Assembly: GCA_927353735.1 (NCBI GenBank)
Contig: CAKMIA010000001.1
Location: forward strand, 372,001 to 436,000
Length of the DNA: 64,000 bases
Origin: an uncultured Veillonellaceae bacterium
GTDB lineage: Bacteria; Bacillota; Negativicutes; Veillonellales; Dialisteraceae
Direction of reading: 5' to 3'
The notes under the pieces are model-generated. The model was not told the DNA's origin. It saw nothing but the letters and a program-made list of their open reading frames with translations, and ran no database searches. The position numbers and the translations under genes are program-made. How positions within the stretch are numbered: the first letter of the stretch is position 1; each line of letters starts with the position of its first letter. Below, piece by piece: positions 43,628 through 51,542 of this stretch.

Positions 43628-43683
43628 TTTCATAGAACATTTTTTCTCATTATATCATAAAGAAGAAAATTTGTTCTATGAAA
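43628..43683 (-). promoter_or_regulatory. Promoter bracketed by a 12-bp inverted repeat
   Basis: TTTCATAGAACA at 43628-43639 and its exact complement TGTTCTATGAAA at 43672-43683. Between them lies a perfect minus-strand TATAAT (43654-43649). One arm covers the -35 position and the other the start of the transcript, the layout of a repressor operator. Regulator not known. Confidence 0.65.
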
Positions 43684-43716
43684 AAATGAAACTGTCCAGA
43701 CCGTATTCTCTTTTGC

Positions 43717-43772
43717 GCACGTATAAAGCCGCACCGTACAGGGTATCCCATACGGCACGGCTTTATACGTGC
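43717..43772. repeat. 22-bp near-perfect inverted repeat after citC
   Basis: Left arm 43717-43738 and right arm 43751-43772 match in 20 of 22 positions, with a 12-nt loop. It starts 8 nt past the citC stop and has no T run on the minus strand, so it is not an ordinary rho-independent terminator. Could be a terminator variant, a stabiliser or a small mobile palindrome. Confidence 0.75.
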
Positions 43773-43780
43773 TGCCTGTC

Positions 43781-44827
43781 TCAGATCTTCTGTCCCAGGC
43801 TGGCCATCAGCTTCATTTTCTGAATGATGGCTTCCCCGGTCTCACTCTGAAGATAATTCAGAGTGCTGCGCGGCACCATGCGGCGAACCGTTTCCCAGTC
43901 GTCATCCACCAGTGCCCGGCGGACGGTGGAAGCACTCACCACCTGCTCGCCCTTCTGCTCTCTCGGAATGATCTTCAGTTCGATCCCGTTGTTGCTGAAG
44001 ACTTCATTCATCGCCTTATTGTAAGCCAGCGTGGTCTTGTCAGTCGGCTCGTCCCCTACGAAGCGGACGGTGATATTCAGCGCCGGCGCAATGCGCGTGG
44101 CGAATACGGTGGCATCGAGCTTCGTCTGCGCCGCCAGCTCCTCCGTCCCTTTGATGAAATAGGTGGGAAACGTGGCATTGGAAATGATGTAGTCGCCGCC
44201 GCTGACGATCTGCACGCTTCTCATATCCTGCACGCCCTGCTTCATCAGCGAGAAGCGGTCAGAAAACGGGAAAATGGAGCGGTCTTCCTGCACGGCAAAA
44301 ATGATGACTTCATCGCAATTGTTGACCGCATATTCCACCAGCGACCGGTGGCCCAGCGTGAAGGGATTGCAGTTCATGACGATGGCTCCGCGGTTGCGCC
44401 CTTCCCCGGTGCCGAGGATCGGGCGGATCCGGTTCAGATAATCGTCCAGTGTGTTCTGCCCCTTTTCAAGAAGCGCCGCATATGGCTCTGCCACGCAGAC
44501 CAGCTTGAAGCCCATATGCTCGAATACCGGTACATTCTGGGGCTTCGTGAAAATCTGATTGCCCGTGATGCCGCGGCGGTGCGATTCCCCTTCCAGATTG
44601 CGGATGATGCGGTGTGTCAGTCCCTTGTGCTGATAGTCCTCGGAAATGGCGATATCGCGCATGACACGTCCGCCGAGAGAACCGGTGCCGATGAGCTTTC
44701 CGTCATCAAAAAGCCCCATGGTGTAGTCGATATTTCCGGTGAACGTCAGTTCAAAGCCTTTCAGAAATTCAACGACCTCTGCCTTGGCTGCAGGATCGGT
44801 CAGATAAATTTCCTGCTCTGTGATCAT
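43781..44827 (-). CDS. citC: [Citrate (pro-3S)-lyase] ligase, orphan
   Basis: 348 aa. Acetylates the prosthetic group of citrate lyase. An N-terminal acetyltransferase-like half (RDIAISEDYQHKGLTHRIIR) is followed by a nucleotidyltransferase half: MNCNPFTLGHRSLVEYA with the HxGH-type motif and SASTVRRALVDDDW near the end. ATG at 44827 has AAAGGGGG upstream. No citD, citE, citF or citX lies nearby, so the target enzyme is encoded elsewhere or lost. Confidence 0.9.
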   Translation of the reverse strand: MITEQEIYLTDPAAKAEVVEFLKGFELTFTGNIDYTMGLFDDGKLIGTGSLGGRVMRDIAISEDYQHKGLTHRIIRNLEGESHRRGITGNQIFTKPQNVPVFEHMGFKLVCVAEPYAALLEKGQNTLDDYLNRIRPILGTGEGRNRGAIVMNCNPFTLGHRSLVEYAVNNCDEVIIFAVQEDRSIFPFSDRFSLMKQGVQDMRSVQIVSGGDYIISNATFPTYFIKGTEELAAQTKLDATVFATRIAPALNITVRFVGDEPTDKTTLAYNKAMNEVFSNNGIELKIIPREQKGEQVVSASTVRRALVDDDWETVRRMVPRSTLNYLQSETGEAIIQKMKLMASLGQKI

Positions 44828-44876
44828 ATAATGGCCCCCTTTCGAAACCTTATCTCTATGCAAAAAAGTAAATCTT

Positions 44877-44905
44877 TATGACGATTTTGTCATAGGTCCA
44901 TTATA
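44877..44905 (-). promoter_or_regulatory. citC promoter with downstream palindrome
   Basis: Minus strand TGCTATAAT is an extended -10 (hexamer 44905-44900). At the predicted start of transcription lies TATGAC-N6-GTCATA (44877-44894), an operator-like palindrome. Confidence 0.55.
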
Positions 44906-44989
44906 GCAGATATATTTCCGTAAATCAAAAAGAACAGCCTGCTTCAAATGGTTTTTCACTATTTCCTGAAATCCCGAAAAAAAGAGCAC

Positions 44990-45019
44990 ACAAAAAGCTC
45001 CCTTGAAAAGGGAGCTTTT
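44990..45019 (-). terminator. Terminator after tatD
   Basis: AAAAGCTCCC / GGGAGCTTTT stem with TTTTTG on the minus strand, directly after the tatD stop. Confidence 0.88.
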
Positions 45020-45021
45020 CC

Positions 45022-45795
45022 TTATTCTGCGATCTGATAAATGGCCAGCGCATTTCTGCGGGTGGCTTCGATCACCGTTTCCACAGGCAGCTCTTTCAGC
45101 CGTGCGATCTCCTCCGCCACATACCGCACCTTGGACGGGTCATTCCGCCGGCCCCGGAAGGGCGGCGGCGTGAGATACGGGCTGTCCGTCTCGACCAGAA
45201 TGCGGTCCAGCGGCAGTTCCCGGGCCACCTCTTTCAGCTTGGTGCTCTTCGGGAAGACCACCGGTCCGGCAAAGGAAATATAAAAGCCCATCTGGATCAG
45301 CTCTTTCGCCATTTCGAGGCTTCCGCTGTAGCAGTGGAGAATGCCGCGGAGGCGGTCCGTCTGATGTTCCTTCAGAATTTTCAGTGTATCGCCGTGGGCG
45401 TCGCGGTCATGAATGAGAATGGGCAGATCCAGCTCCGCTGCCAGATCGATCTGCCGCCCGAACCATTCCTTCTGCGTTTCGATATCGCTGTACAGATAGT
45501 AATAGTCCAGACCGATCTCCCCGATGGCCACGATCTTGTCATTCTCTTCCGCCAGCTTCCGGATGCCGTCCAGTTCCTCTTCTGTAGCCTGCGCCGTCAG
45601 CTGCGGATGGATGCCTGCGGCGGCATACATGTGAGGATACTGCTGCGCCATAGCCAGCGCCTTCCGGCTGGTCTCCAGATTTTCGGCGGGGCACACCACA
45701 TAATCGCAGACCTCCCACACGGTTTTCATCATGGCCTCGCGGTCATTGTCGAATGCTTTGTCATACACATGGGCATGCGTATCAAAGAGCTTCAT
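45022..45795 (-). CDS. tatD: TatD family metal-dependent deoxyribonuclease
   Basis: 257 aa. Starts MKLFDTHAHVYDKAF with the metal HxH, then AIGEIGLDYYY, ILIHDRDAHG, GILHCYSG and ILVETDSPYLTPPP, the standard TatD set. Acts on 3' DNA ends; in bacteria also called YabD. Follows metG by 1 nt. Confidence 0.95.
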   Translation of the reverse strand: MKLFDTHAHVYDKAFDNDREAMMKTVWEVCDYVVCPAENLETSRKALAMAQQYPHMYAAAGIHPQLTAQATEEELDGIRKLAEENDKIVAIGEIGLDYYYLYSDIETQKEWFGRQIDLAAELDLPILIHDRDAHGDTLKILKEHQTDRLRGILHCYSGSLEMAKELIQMGFYISFAGPVVFPKSTKLKEVARELPLDRILVETDSPYLTPPPFRGRRNDPSKVRYVAEEIARLKELPVETVIEATRRNALAIYQIAE

Positions 45796-45796
45796 A

Positions 45797-47749
45797 TCAT
45801 TTCACCCTGCTGCCGGCGGGCATATCCACAAAGGGAACCACCAGTTCGCCGTCCCTGGATGCAGCGAGCACCATGCCCTGGGATTCGATGCCCATGAGCT
45901 TGGCCGGTTTCAGGTTCGCCACGAAAATGACGTGCTTGCCCACGAGATCCTCCGGCTTGTAATACTGGGCGATGCCGCTCACCACGGTACGCGTTTCCGT
46001 ACCGAGAGATACGGTCATCTTGATGAGCTTCTTCGACTTCTTCACGTTTTCCGCGGTGAGGATCTCCGCCACACGGAGATCGGTCTTGAAGAAGTCGTCG
46101 ATGGAGATCTGCGGCAGTGCTTCTTCCGCCTCTTCCTTCTTCACTTCTGCGGCGGGCGCTGCCTTGGCCGGTGCCGGAGCCGCCTCTTCCTTCGTTTCTT
46201 CGATTTCAATGCGCGGGAAGATCTGTTCGCCCTTCTTCGTCTGAATGCCGTCCGGCAGTCCGCCCCATACCGCATCGGTCAGCAGAGCCGACTTGAAGTC
46301 CGTCAGGCCCAGCTGATTCCAGATCTTTTCTGCGGCGATCGGGATGACCGGTTCCGCCATGATGGCCGTAATGCGCAGTCCTTCACAGAGATGATACAGC
46401 ACGGCATCGAGCAGCGGCGCCTTGGCCGGGTCCTTGGCCAGCACCCACGGTTCGGTGACATCGATGTATTTATTCAGAGAGCGGATGAAGGTCCATACCG
46501 CTTTCAGCGCGTCGTTGATCTTCCAGCCGTTCATGCCGTCACGGAGCGCCTGCAGCGTTTCTGCCGCATTGGCTTCCACCTGGGCGGACGCTTCGGCAAT
46601 GGCTGCGTCGCCGGACGCATCGCCCTTCGTCACGACGCCATTGCGGTATTTTTCCGCCATGGACAGGGTGCGGTACAACAGGTTGCCCAGATCGTTCGAC
46701 AGATCGGAGTTGATGCGGCCGATCAGACGATCCCGGCTGAAGTTGCCGTCCTGACCGAGCTGGATGTCATTCAGGAGATAGTAGCGGATCGCATCGGAGC
46801 CGAATTCCTGCAGCAGCGGGATCGGGTCGATCACATTGCCCTTGGATTTGGACATCTTTTCCCCGTCCACGATGAGCCAGCCATGGCCGTAAACCATCTT
46901 CGGGATCTCGATGCCGAGGCTCATGAGCATGATCGGCCAGATGATCGTATGGAAGCGGACGATTTCCTTGCCCACCAGATGCACATCCGCCGGCCAGAAT
47001 TTTTTGAATTTCTCCGGATCATCCACGATGCCTGCGGCGGTGAGGTAGTTCACCAGCGCGTCGAACCACACGTACACCACATGCTTCGGATCAAAGGGAA
47101 CGGGAATCCCCCAGGAGAAGCTCGTACGGGATACGCACAGATCCTCCAGCCCGCTCTTGACGAACTGGATCATTTCATTCCGGCGGGAGGCAGGCTGAAT
47201 GAAATCCGGATGCTCTTCCACATATTTCATCCACTGATCCGCATACTTCGACATTTTGAAGAAATAGGCCTCTTCACTTACACGCTGGAGCGGACGGCCG
47301 CAGTCCGGGCAGATGTGGTTTTCATCCAGCTTGTTTTCCGGCCAGAAGGATTCACAGGGCACGCAGTACCAGCCCTCATATTTTCCCTTGTAGATATCGC
47401 CCTTGTCGTAGGCTTTCTGGAACAGCATCTGGACGACCTTGCGGTGCCGTTCTTCGGTGGTGCGGATGAAATCATCATTGGTGATGTTCAGTTCCTTCCA
47501 CAGCTCCTGGAACATGCCCACGATCTTATTGGTGTATTCGATGGGCGTCACACCCGCTTCGTCAGCCTTCTGTTCGATCTTCTGGCCGTGTTCGTCGGAA
47601 CCGGTCAGGAACAGCACATCGTAGCCGTCGAGCCGTTTGAAACGGGCCAGGCAGTCCGCGATGGTCGTGCAGTAGGTATGGCCGATGTGCAGTTTTGCAC
47701 TCGGATAATAAATCGGCGTGGTAATATAATATTTCGGTTTTTCAGACAT
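45797..47749 (-). CDS. metG: Methionyl-tRNA synthetase with C-terminal tRNA-binding domain
   Basis: 650 aa. HIGH is seen in KLHIGHTY near residue 24 and KMSKSKGN lower down. A zinc knuckle CVPCESFW...CPDCGRPL lies in the connecting peptide. The last ~110 residues (DLRVAEILTAENVKKSKKL, then PAGSRVK) are an EMAP/Trbp-type tRNA-binding OB fold after an Ala/Glu-rich linker. No T-box was seen upstream. Co-transcribed with tatD. Confidence 0.97.
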   Translation of the reverse strand: MSEKPKYYITTPIYYPSAKLHIGHTYCTTIADCLARFKRLDGYDVLFLTGSDEHGQKIEQKADEAGVTPIEYTNKIVGMFQELWKELNITNDDFIRTTEERHRKVVQMLFQKAYDKGDIYKGKYEGWYCVPCESFWPENKLDENHICPDCGRPLQRVSEEAYFFKMSKYADQWMKYVEEHPDFIQPASRRNEMIQFVKSGLEDLCVSRTSFSWGIPVPFDPKHVVYVWFDALVNYLTAAGIVDDPEKFKKFWPADVHLVGKEIVRFHTIIWPIMLMSLGIEIPKMVYGHGWLIVDGEKMSKSKGNVIDPIPLLQEFGSDAIRYYLLNDIQLGQDGNFSRDRLIGRINSDLSNDLGNLLYRTLSMAEKYRNGVVTKGDASGDAAIAEASAQVEANAAETLQALRDGMNGWKINDALKAVWTFIRSLNKYIDVTEPWVLAKDPAKAPLLDAVLYHLCEGLRITAIMAEPVIPIAAEKIWNQLGLTDFKSALLTDAVWGGLPDGIQTKKGEQIFPRIEIEETKEEAAPAPAKAAPAAEVKKEEAEEALPQISIDDFFKTDLRVAEILTAENVKKSKKLIKMTVSLGTETRTVVSGIAQYYKPEDLVGKHVIFVANLKPAKLMGIESQGMVLAASRDGELVVPFVDMPAGSRVK

Positions 47750-47826
47750 ACATAATCCTCCCTGTGCTAAGCGTTCGTATTTTTACATTATACCGCACTT
47801 TCCGCGGGAAATGAAAAGAACCGCAT

Positions 47827-47852
47827 AAAAATGCCGGCCCCTCTCGGAGCCG
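47827..47852 (-). terminator. Terminator after rsmI
   Basis: CCGGCTCC-GAGA-GGGGCCGG stem, then CATTTTTATG on the minus strand. Confidence 0.75.
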
Positions 47853-47859
47853 GGATCTT

Positions 47860-48708
47860 TCAGGAATTGGCCGTTTCCCGGAGCAGGTACTGATAGACCT
47901 CCCGGCGGGACCGGTTCCATTTGGCGGAGATCTGCCGCGCGGCCTCCTTGACCGGCAGCGTCCTGGCCAGCTCGAGGGCCTCTTCCTCCCAGCTGCCCTC
48001 CGGCCCGGCCTCTTCCGCTTCGCCGCGGAAGCCCTCCACCAGGACCACATATTCCCCGCGGGGCGCCTCTTCGGAAAGCCCGTCCAGCAGTTCGGACAGA
48101 CGGCCTCTCCGGAAGGTCTCGAATTTCTTCGTCAGCTCCCGGGCCGTCACTGCCTCCCGGTCGCCCAGCGCCTCCCGGAGAATCTTCAGCGTTTCCTTCA
48201 GACGGTGCGGCGCCTCATAGAAGATCAGCGTGAAGGGGATCGACTTCACCGAAGCCAGCAGCTCCTTCCGGTTGGCCGTGGTCCGCGGAAGGAATCCCAC
48301 AAAAACGAACTGCCGCGCATCCAGACCGGATGCGATCAGCGCCGTCAGCGCTGCATTGGGTCCCGGCAGCGGCACCACGGGGATCTGCTCTGCCAGCGCC
48401 AGCTTCACCAGATCCGCTCCCGGATCGGAAATGACCGGCATGCCCGCATCGCTCACCTGCGCCACAGACCGTCCGGCCTGCAGCGCTTCGATCAGCTTCG
48501 GCCCCGCTTCCTTTTTATTGTGCTCATGGTACGACACCACCGGCCGCTCGATGCCCAGATGCGTCAGAAGGATTCTTGTATGTCTCGTATCCTCGCAGGC
48601 CACGATATCCGCATCCCGCAGGATCTCCGCCGCGCGGGACGTCATGTCCGACAGATTCCCGATCGGCGTCGGGACCAGATACAGCGTGCCTTCCACAACT
48701 TCGCTCAT
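47860..48708 (-). CDS. rsmI: 16S rRNA (cytidine1402-2'-O)-methyltransferase
   Basis: 282 aa. LYLVPTPIGNLSDMTSRA is the RsmI N-terminus, with VACEDTRHTRILL, SDAGMPVISDPGADLV and PLPGPNAALTALIASGL. A helical C-terminal extension ends YQYLLRETANS. ATG at 48708 has AAAGGAA; the longer ORF from 48828 is not used. Its start overlaps the preceding gene by 4 nt. Confidence 0.96.
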   Translation of the reverse strand: MSEVVEGTLYLVPTPIGNLSDMTSRAAEILRDADIVACEDTRHTRILLTHLGIERPVVSYHEHNKKEAGPKLIEALQAGRSVAQVSDAGMPVISDPGADLVKLALAEQIPVVPLPGPNAALTALIASGLDARQFVFVGFLPRTTANRKELLASVKSIPFTLIFYEAPHRLKETLKILREALGDREAVTARELTKKFETFRRGRLSELLDGLSEEAPRGEYVVLVEGFRGEAEEAGPEGSWEEEALELARTLPVKEAARQISAKWNRSRREVYQYLLRETANS

Positions 48709-49457
48709 GATTCCGTTCCTTTCTCTTTTCCGTAAATGGCCAGCACTTCCTCGGTATAGCCGCCGTTTTTCTGATGTACGATCAGCGGCGGCTCCACCGT
48801 AGTGCCGGGATGTCCCCCGTATTTCCACTCGCCGAGCACACGCGCCGCCGGCTCCCCTTCGTGGCTGTGAATGAACCGGAGCCGCTTGAGCTCCATCCGG
48901 CAGGCCCGGCCTGCGGTGACGAGATCGCTGATCCGGTCCGACCGGTGCACCATGGTCAGCCGCCCTCCGAAGGCCAGCAGATAAGCCGCTGCCCGGAAGA
49001 CGTCCTCCAGCGAGGCCGTCAGCTCATGGCAGGCGGCGGCCACGCCTCGTTTTTCATTCAGCGCTCCGCGCCCCACCTCACGGTAGGGGGGATTCACCAC
49101 GATCGAGGTGAAGGCGCCCGAGGGAAACAGCTCCGCCGGCCGGCAGTAATCGCCCTCAACGATCCGGATCTTGTCCTCTTTATGGTTGCCCCTCACATTC
49201 CGCGCCGCCAGCTCCGCCATGACGGGATTCTTTTCAATGCCTGTCACATGCTCCGCTCCCAGCGCCGTCAGAAGGAGGGGGATCACACCAGTGCCCGTTC
49301 CCAGATCGGCGATGCGGTCCTTCCGGCGGACGCGCACGAAGTGGACCAGCAGCACCGAGTCGATGGAAAAGCAGAACTGGTCCGGCCGCTGGATGATCCG
49401 CATCCCGTCCCGGACAAGATCGTCCAGCCGCTCCCCTTCACGCACGTCAAACTCCAC
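48705..49457 (-). CDS. tRNA1(Val) A37 N6-methyltransferase family
   Basis: 250 aa SAM-dependent methylase of the TrmN6/YfiC type. DLGTGTGVIPLLL is the SAM loop and VVNPPYREVG is the N6-methylase NPPY motif. Overlaps rsmI by 4 nt. Nearest function is tRNA methylation; substrate is inferred from the family. Confidence 0.88.
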   Translation of the reverse strand: MEFDVREGERLDDLVRDGMRIIQRPDQFCFSIDSVLLVHFVRVRRKDRIADLGTGTGVIPLLLTALGAEHVTGIEKNPVMAELAARNVRGNHKEDKIRIVEGDYCRPAELFPSGAFTSIVVNPPYREVGRGALNEKRGVAAACHELTASLEDVFRAAAYLLAFGGRLTMVHRSDRISDLVTAGRACRMELKRLRFIHSHEGEPAARVLGEWKYGGHPGTTVEPPLIVHQKNGGYTEEVLAIYGKEKGTES

Positions 49458-49506
49458 GTCGGTATCCTTTCTTCAAAAAAAGCAGCGCGTCCGGCGCTGC
49501 TCTGCT

Positions 49507-50358
49507 TCAGCTGTTTTCCTCTGCGGCCAGATCGTCCCAGGAGACCACCCGGGACTTCTGTCCTTCCAGCTGCACCTTGACGGTGCGGCGCTGGCTGTTC
49601 ACATATACGATGACTCCGCTGCCGCTGTCCGTGACCACCTTCATGCCCACTCTCGGCGCAGCAGTCTCGACATTCCGCTTCTCCGCCGCCGACATCTTCG
49701 GGCATTTCAGCTCGCCCGACGCATACATTTCATTTTCATAGCGCAGGCAGCACATGAGGCGGCCGCAGGCGCCGGAAATCTTCGTCGGATTCAGAGAGAG
49801 CCCCTGCGTCTTGGCCATCTTGATCGACACCGGCGAGAAATCACCGAGGAAGGTGGCGCAGCACAGCGGACGGCCGCAGGGACCGATGCCGGACACCTGC
49901 TTCGCCTCGTCTCTCACGCCCACCTGACGCAGCTCGATCCGCGTATGGAAGACCGAAGCCAGGTCCTTGACCAGCTCCCGGAAATCCACGCGCCCCTCTG
50001 CGGTGAAAAAGAACACGATCTTGCTCCGGTCGAAGGTATACTCCACGCGGAGCAGCTTCATGGGGCATTTGAATTTTTCAATTTTCTTCAGGCACACGTC
50101 GAAAGCGTATTCCTCCCGCTTCCGGTTGCGCTCCAGCTGCACCCGGTCCTTGTCCGTCGCCCGGCGGAGAATCGGCTTCAACTCGCCGTCCTCCTCCCGG
50201 CGGTTCACCTCCCGGGGCAGGAGCACCACATAGCCGAACTCCATCCCCCGGGCGGTCTCCACGATGACCCCGTCATCCAGATGGAGGTCGAGCCCGTTCG
50301 GTGCGAAATCATAGATTTTTCCGGCCCGTTTGAACCGGATTCCTGCTGCCAATGCCAT
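49507..50358 (-). CDS. ricT: PSP1-domain protein RicT (YaaT)
   Basis: 283 aa. PSP1 domain with GMEFGYVVLLPREV, and the cluster-binding Cys pairs in CGRPLCCATFLGDF and CGRLMCCLRYENEMY. In Bacillus the RicAFT complex binds 4Fe-4S clusters and assists RNase Y. It lies 4 nt after holB, a common neighbourhood (holB-ricT-trmN6-rsmI). Confidence 0.92.
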   Translation of the reverse strand: MALAAGIRFKRAGKIYDFAPNGLDLHLDDGVIVETARGMEFGYVVLLPREVNRREEDGELKPILRRATDKDRVQLERNRKREEYAFDVCLKKIEKFKCPMKLLRVEYTFDRSKIVFFFTAEGRVDFRELVKDLASVFHTRIELRQVGVRDEAKQVSGIGPCGRPLCCATFLGDFSPVSIKMAKTQGLSLNPTKISGACGRLMCCLRYENEMYASGELKCPKMSAAEKRNVETAAPRVGMKVVTDSGSGVIVYVNSQRRTVKVQLEGQKSRVVSWDDLAAEENS

Positions 50359-50362
50359 ATGT

Positions 50363-51367
50363 TTATCCCTTCCGGATACGAACCAGAGAAATCAGGATCA
50401 TATCCCAGATATTTTTCACAGAAATATACCGGCGGCACGCCGCATCGGCCCGAAAGAGCACCTCCAGCGCCGCTTCCGCCCGGCCGCCGCTCCACACCGG
50501 AGCAATCCGCGCTTCCCGCTCCGTCATCTGGCGGCACCGCACGAGATCCGCCCCGGGCGCCTCCGACAGCACCAGCAGATCCCGGCCGATGAGGATCATC
50601 CACCGGAGCATGCGCCGGAATTCCTTCCGGTCCTGCGAGGCCTCCGCCGTCCCCTCGGAAAAGGGGATCACGCTGTCCGTGATCCGCTCCCAGAACTGCA
50701 TGGCCGTTTCCGGCTGGGGCGTCCCCTCCTCCTGAAACATTTCCTGCGTCAGTCCCGGATTGCCCTCGGACAGATAGTACGCTTCCTCCGCCTCCTGGGC
50801 CGTCCGGAACGGAAATTCTTCCCGGTGACCGGCCAGAAATGCCTGATATTCCTCCCGGCTCAGCGGGAAAAAGGGAAAGCGCTCGCCCCGGGAAATGATG
50901 GTGGGAAGAAGGGCGTCCAGATCGTGGGTGATCAGGATGAAATACACCTGCTGCGGTGGTTCCTCCAGCGTTTTCAGCATGACGTTGGCCGCGGCGGGCA
51001 TCATGGTCTGCGCCTCGTCGATGATGCACAGATGCGCCGTCCCGTCAAAAGAGGACATGGCATCCAGAAAGGCCCGGAACTGGTCGATGCGGAGCTCTGT
51101 CCCCACCGGCCGGAGATACCACACACGGTCATCCGCGGCGGTGAGCACCGGCTCCTTTTCCAGCTGCGGGTCCGATGCCCAGGCCTGTGCCTCCTGATAC
51201 ACGTCGCGCCCCGTCAGCGCTCCTGCGAAGTCCAGAGCCGCCGTGGTTTTTCCCAGTCCCTCATCGCCGTAAAAAATCAGCGTGTGAGGGATACGGTCCT
51301 CGCTGCAGAGCCGTCCCAGCTCTTCCTTCAGCCGGTCCTGTCCGCACACGTGGGGAAACCATTCCAC
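50363..51367 (-). CDS. holB: DNA polymerase III delta' subunit
   Basis: 334 aa clamp-loader AAA+ subunit. Walker A YGDEGLGKTT and Walker B CIIDEAQTM are present, with sensor sequence LLPTIISRGERFPF. GTG at 51367 has GGGAGG 7 nt upstream and starts at VEWFPHVCGQDRLKEEL; the ATG at 51418 lacks a ribosome site. The zinc-binding cysteines usual between Walker A and B in delta' are missing, and SRG replaces SRC. Confidence 0.88.
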   Translation of the reverse strand: MEWFPHVCGQDRLKEELGRLCSEDRIPHTLIFYGDEGLGKTTAALDFAGALTGRDVYQEAQAWASDPQLEKEPVLTAADDRVWYLRPVGTELRIDQFRAFLDAMSSFDGTAHLCIIDEAQTMMPAAANVMLKTLEEPPQQVYFILITHDLDALLPTIISRGERFPFFPLSREEYQAFLAGHREEFPFRTAQEAEEAYYLSEGNPGLTQEMFQEEGTPQPETAMQFWERITDSVIPFSEGTAEASQDRKEFRRMLRWMILIGRDLLVLSEAPGADLVRCRQMTEREARIAPVWSGGRAEAALEVLFRADAACRRYISVKNIWDMILISLVRIRKG

Positions 51368-51501
51368 CTTTGCTCCTCCTCCCGCGAAAAAAGCCCTGCT
51401 CTCTGCAGGACCCATCACTCAAAGCGGGGCTGCCGCCCATTGCTTCTATTTTAACATGGCGCGCCCCAGAATGACAGATGCCGCCTGCGCTCCGCGGCAC
51501 A

Positions 51502-51530
51502 GCAAAAAGACACGGCCCTCCGCCGTGTCC
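51502..51530 (-). terminator. Terminator after HAD gene
   Basis: GACACGGC / GCCGTGTC stem followed by TTTTTG on the minus strand. Confidence 0.85.
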
Positions 51531-51542
51531 TTTCTCTGTATA

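Noticed and set aside
43628..43683. LexA (SOS) box
   Set aside because: The GAAC/GTTC half sites are about 30 bp apart, not the 4-bp spacing of the Firmicute box; kept only as an unidentified operator.
45731..47755. 674-aa plus-strand ORF opposite metG
   Set aside because: Complement of MetRS codons; no motifs and no ribosome site.
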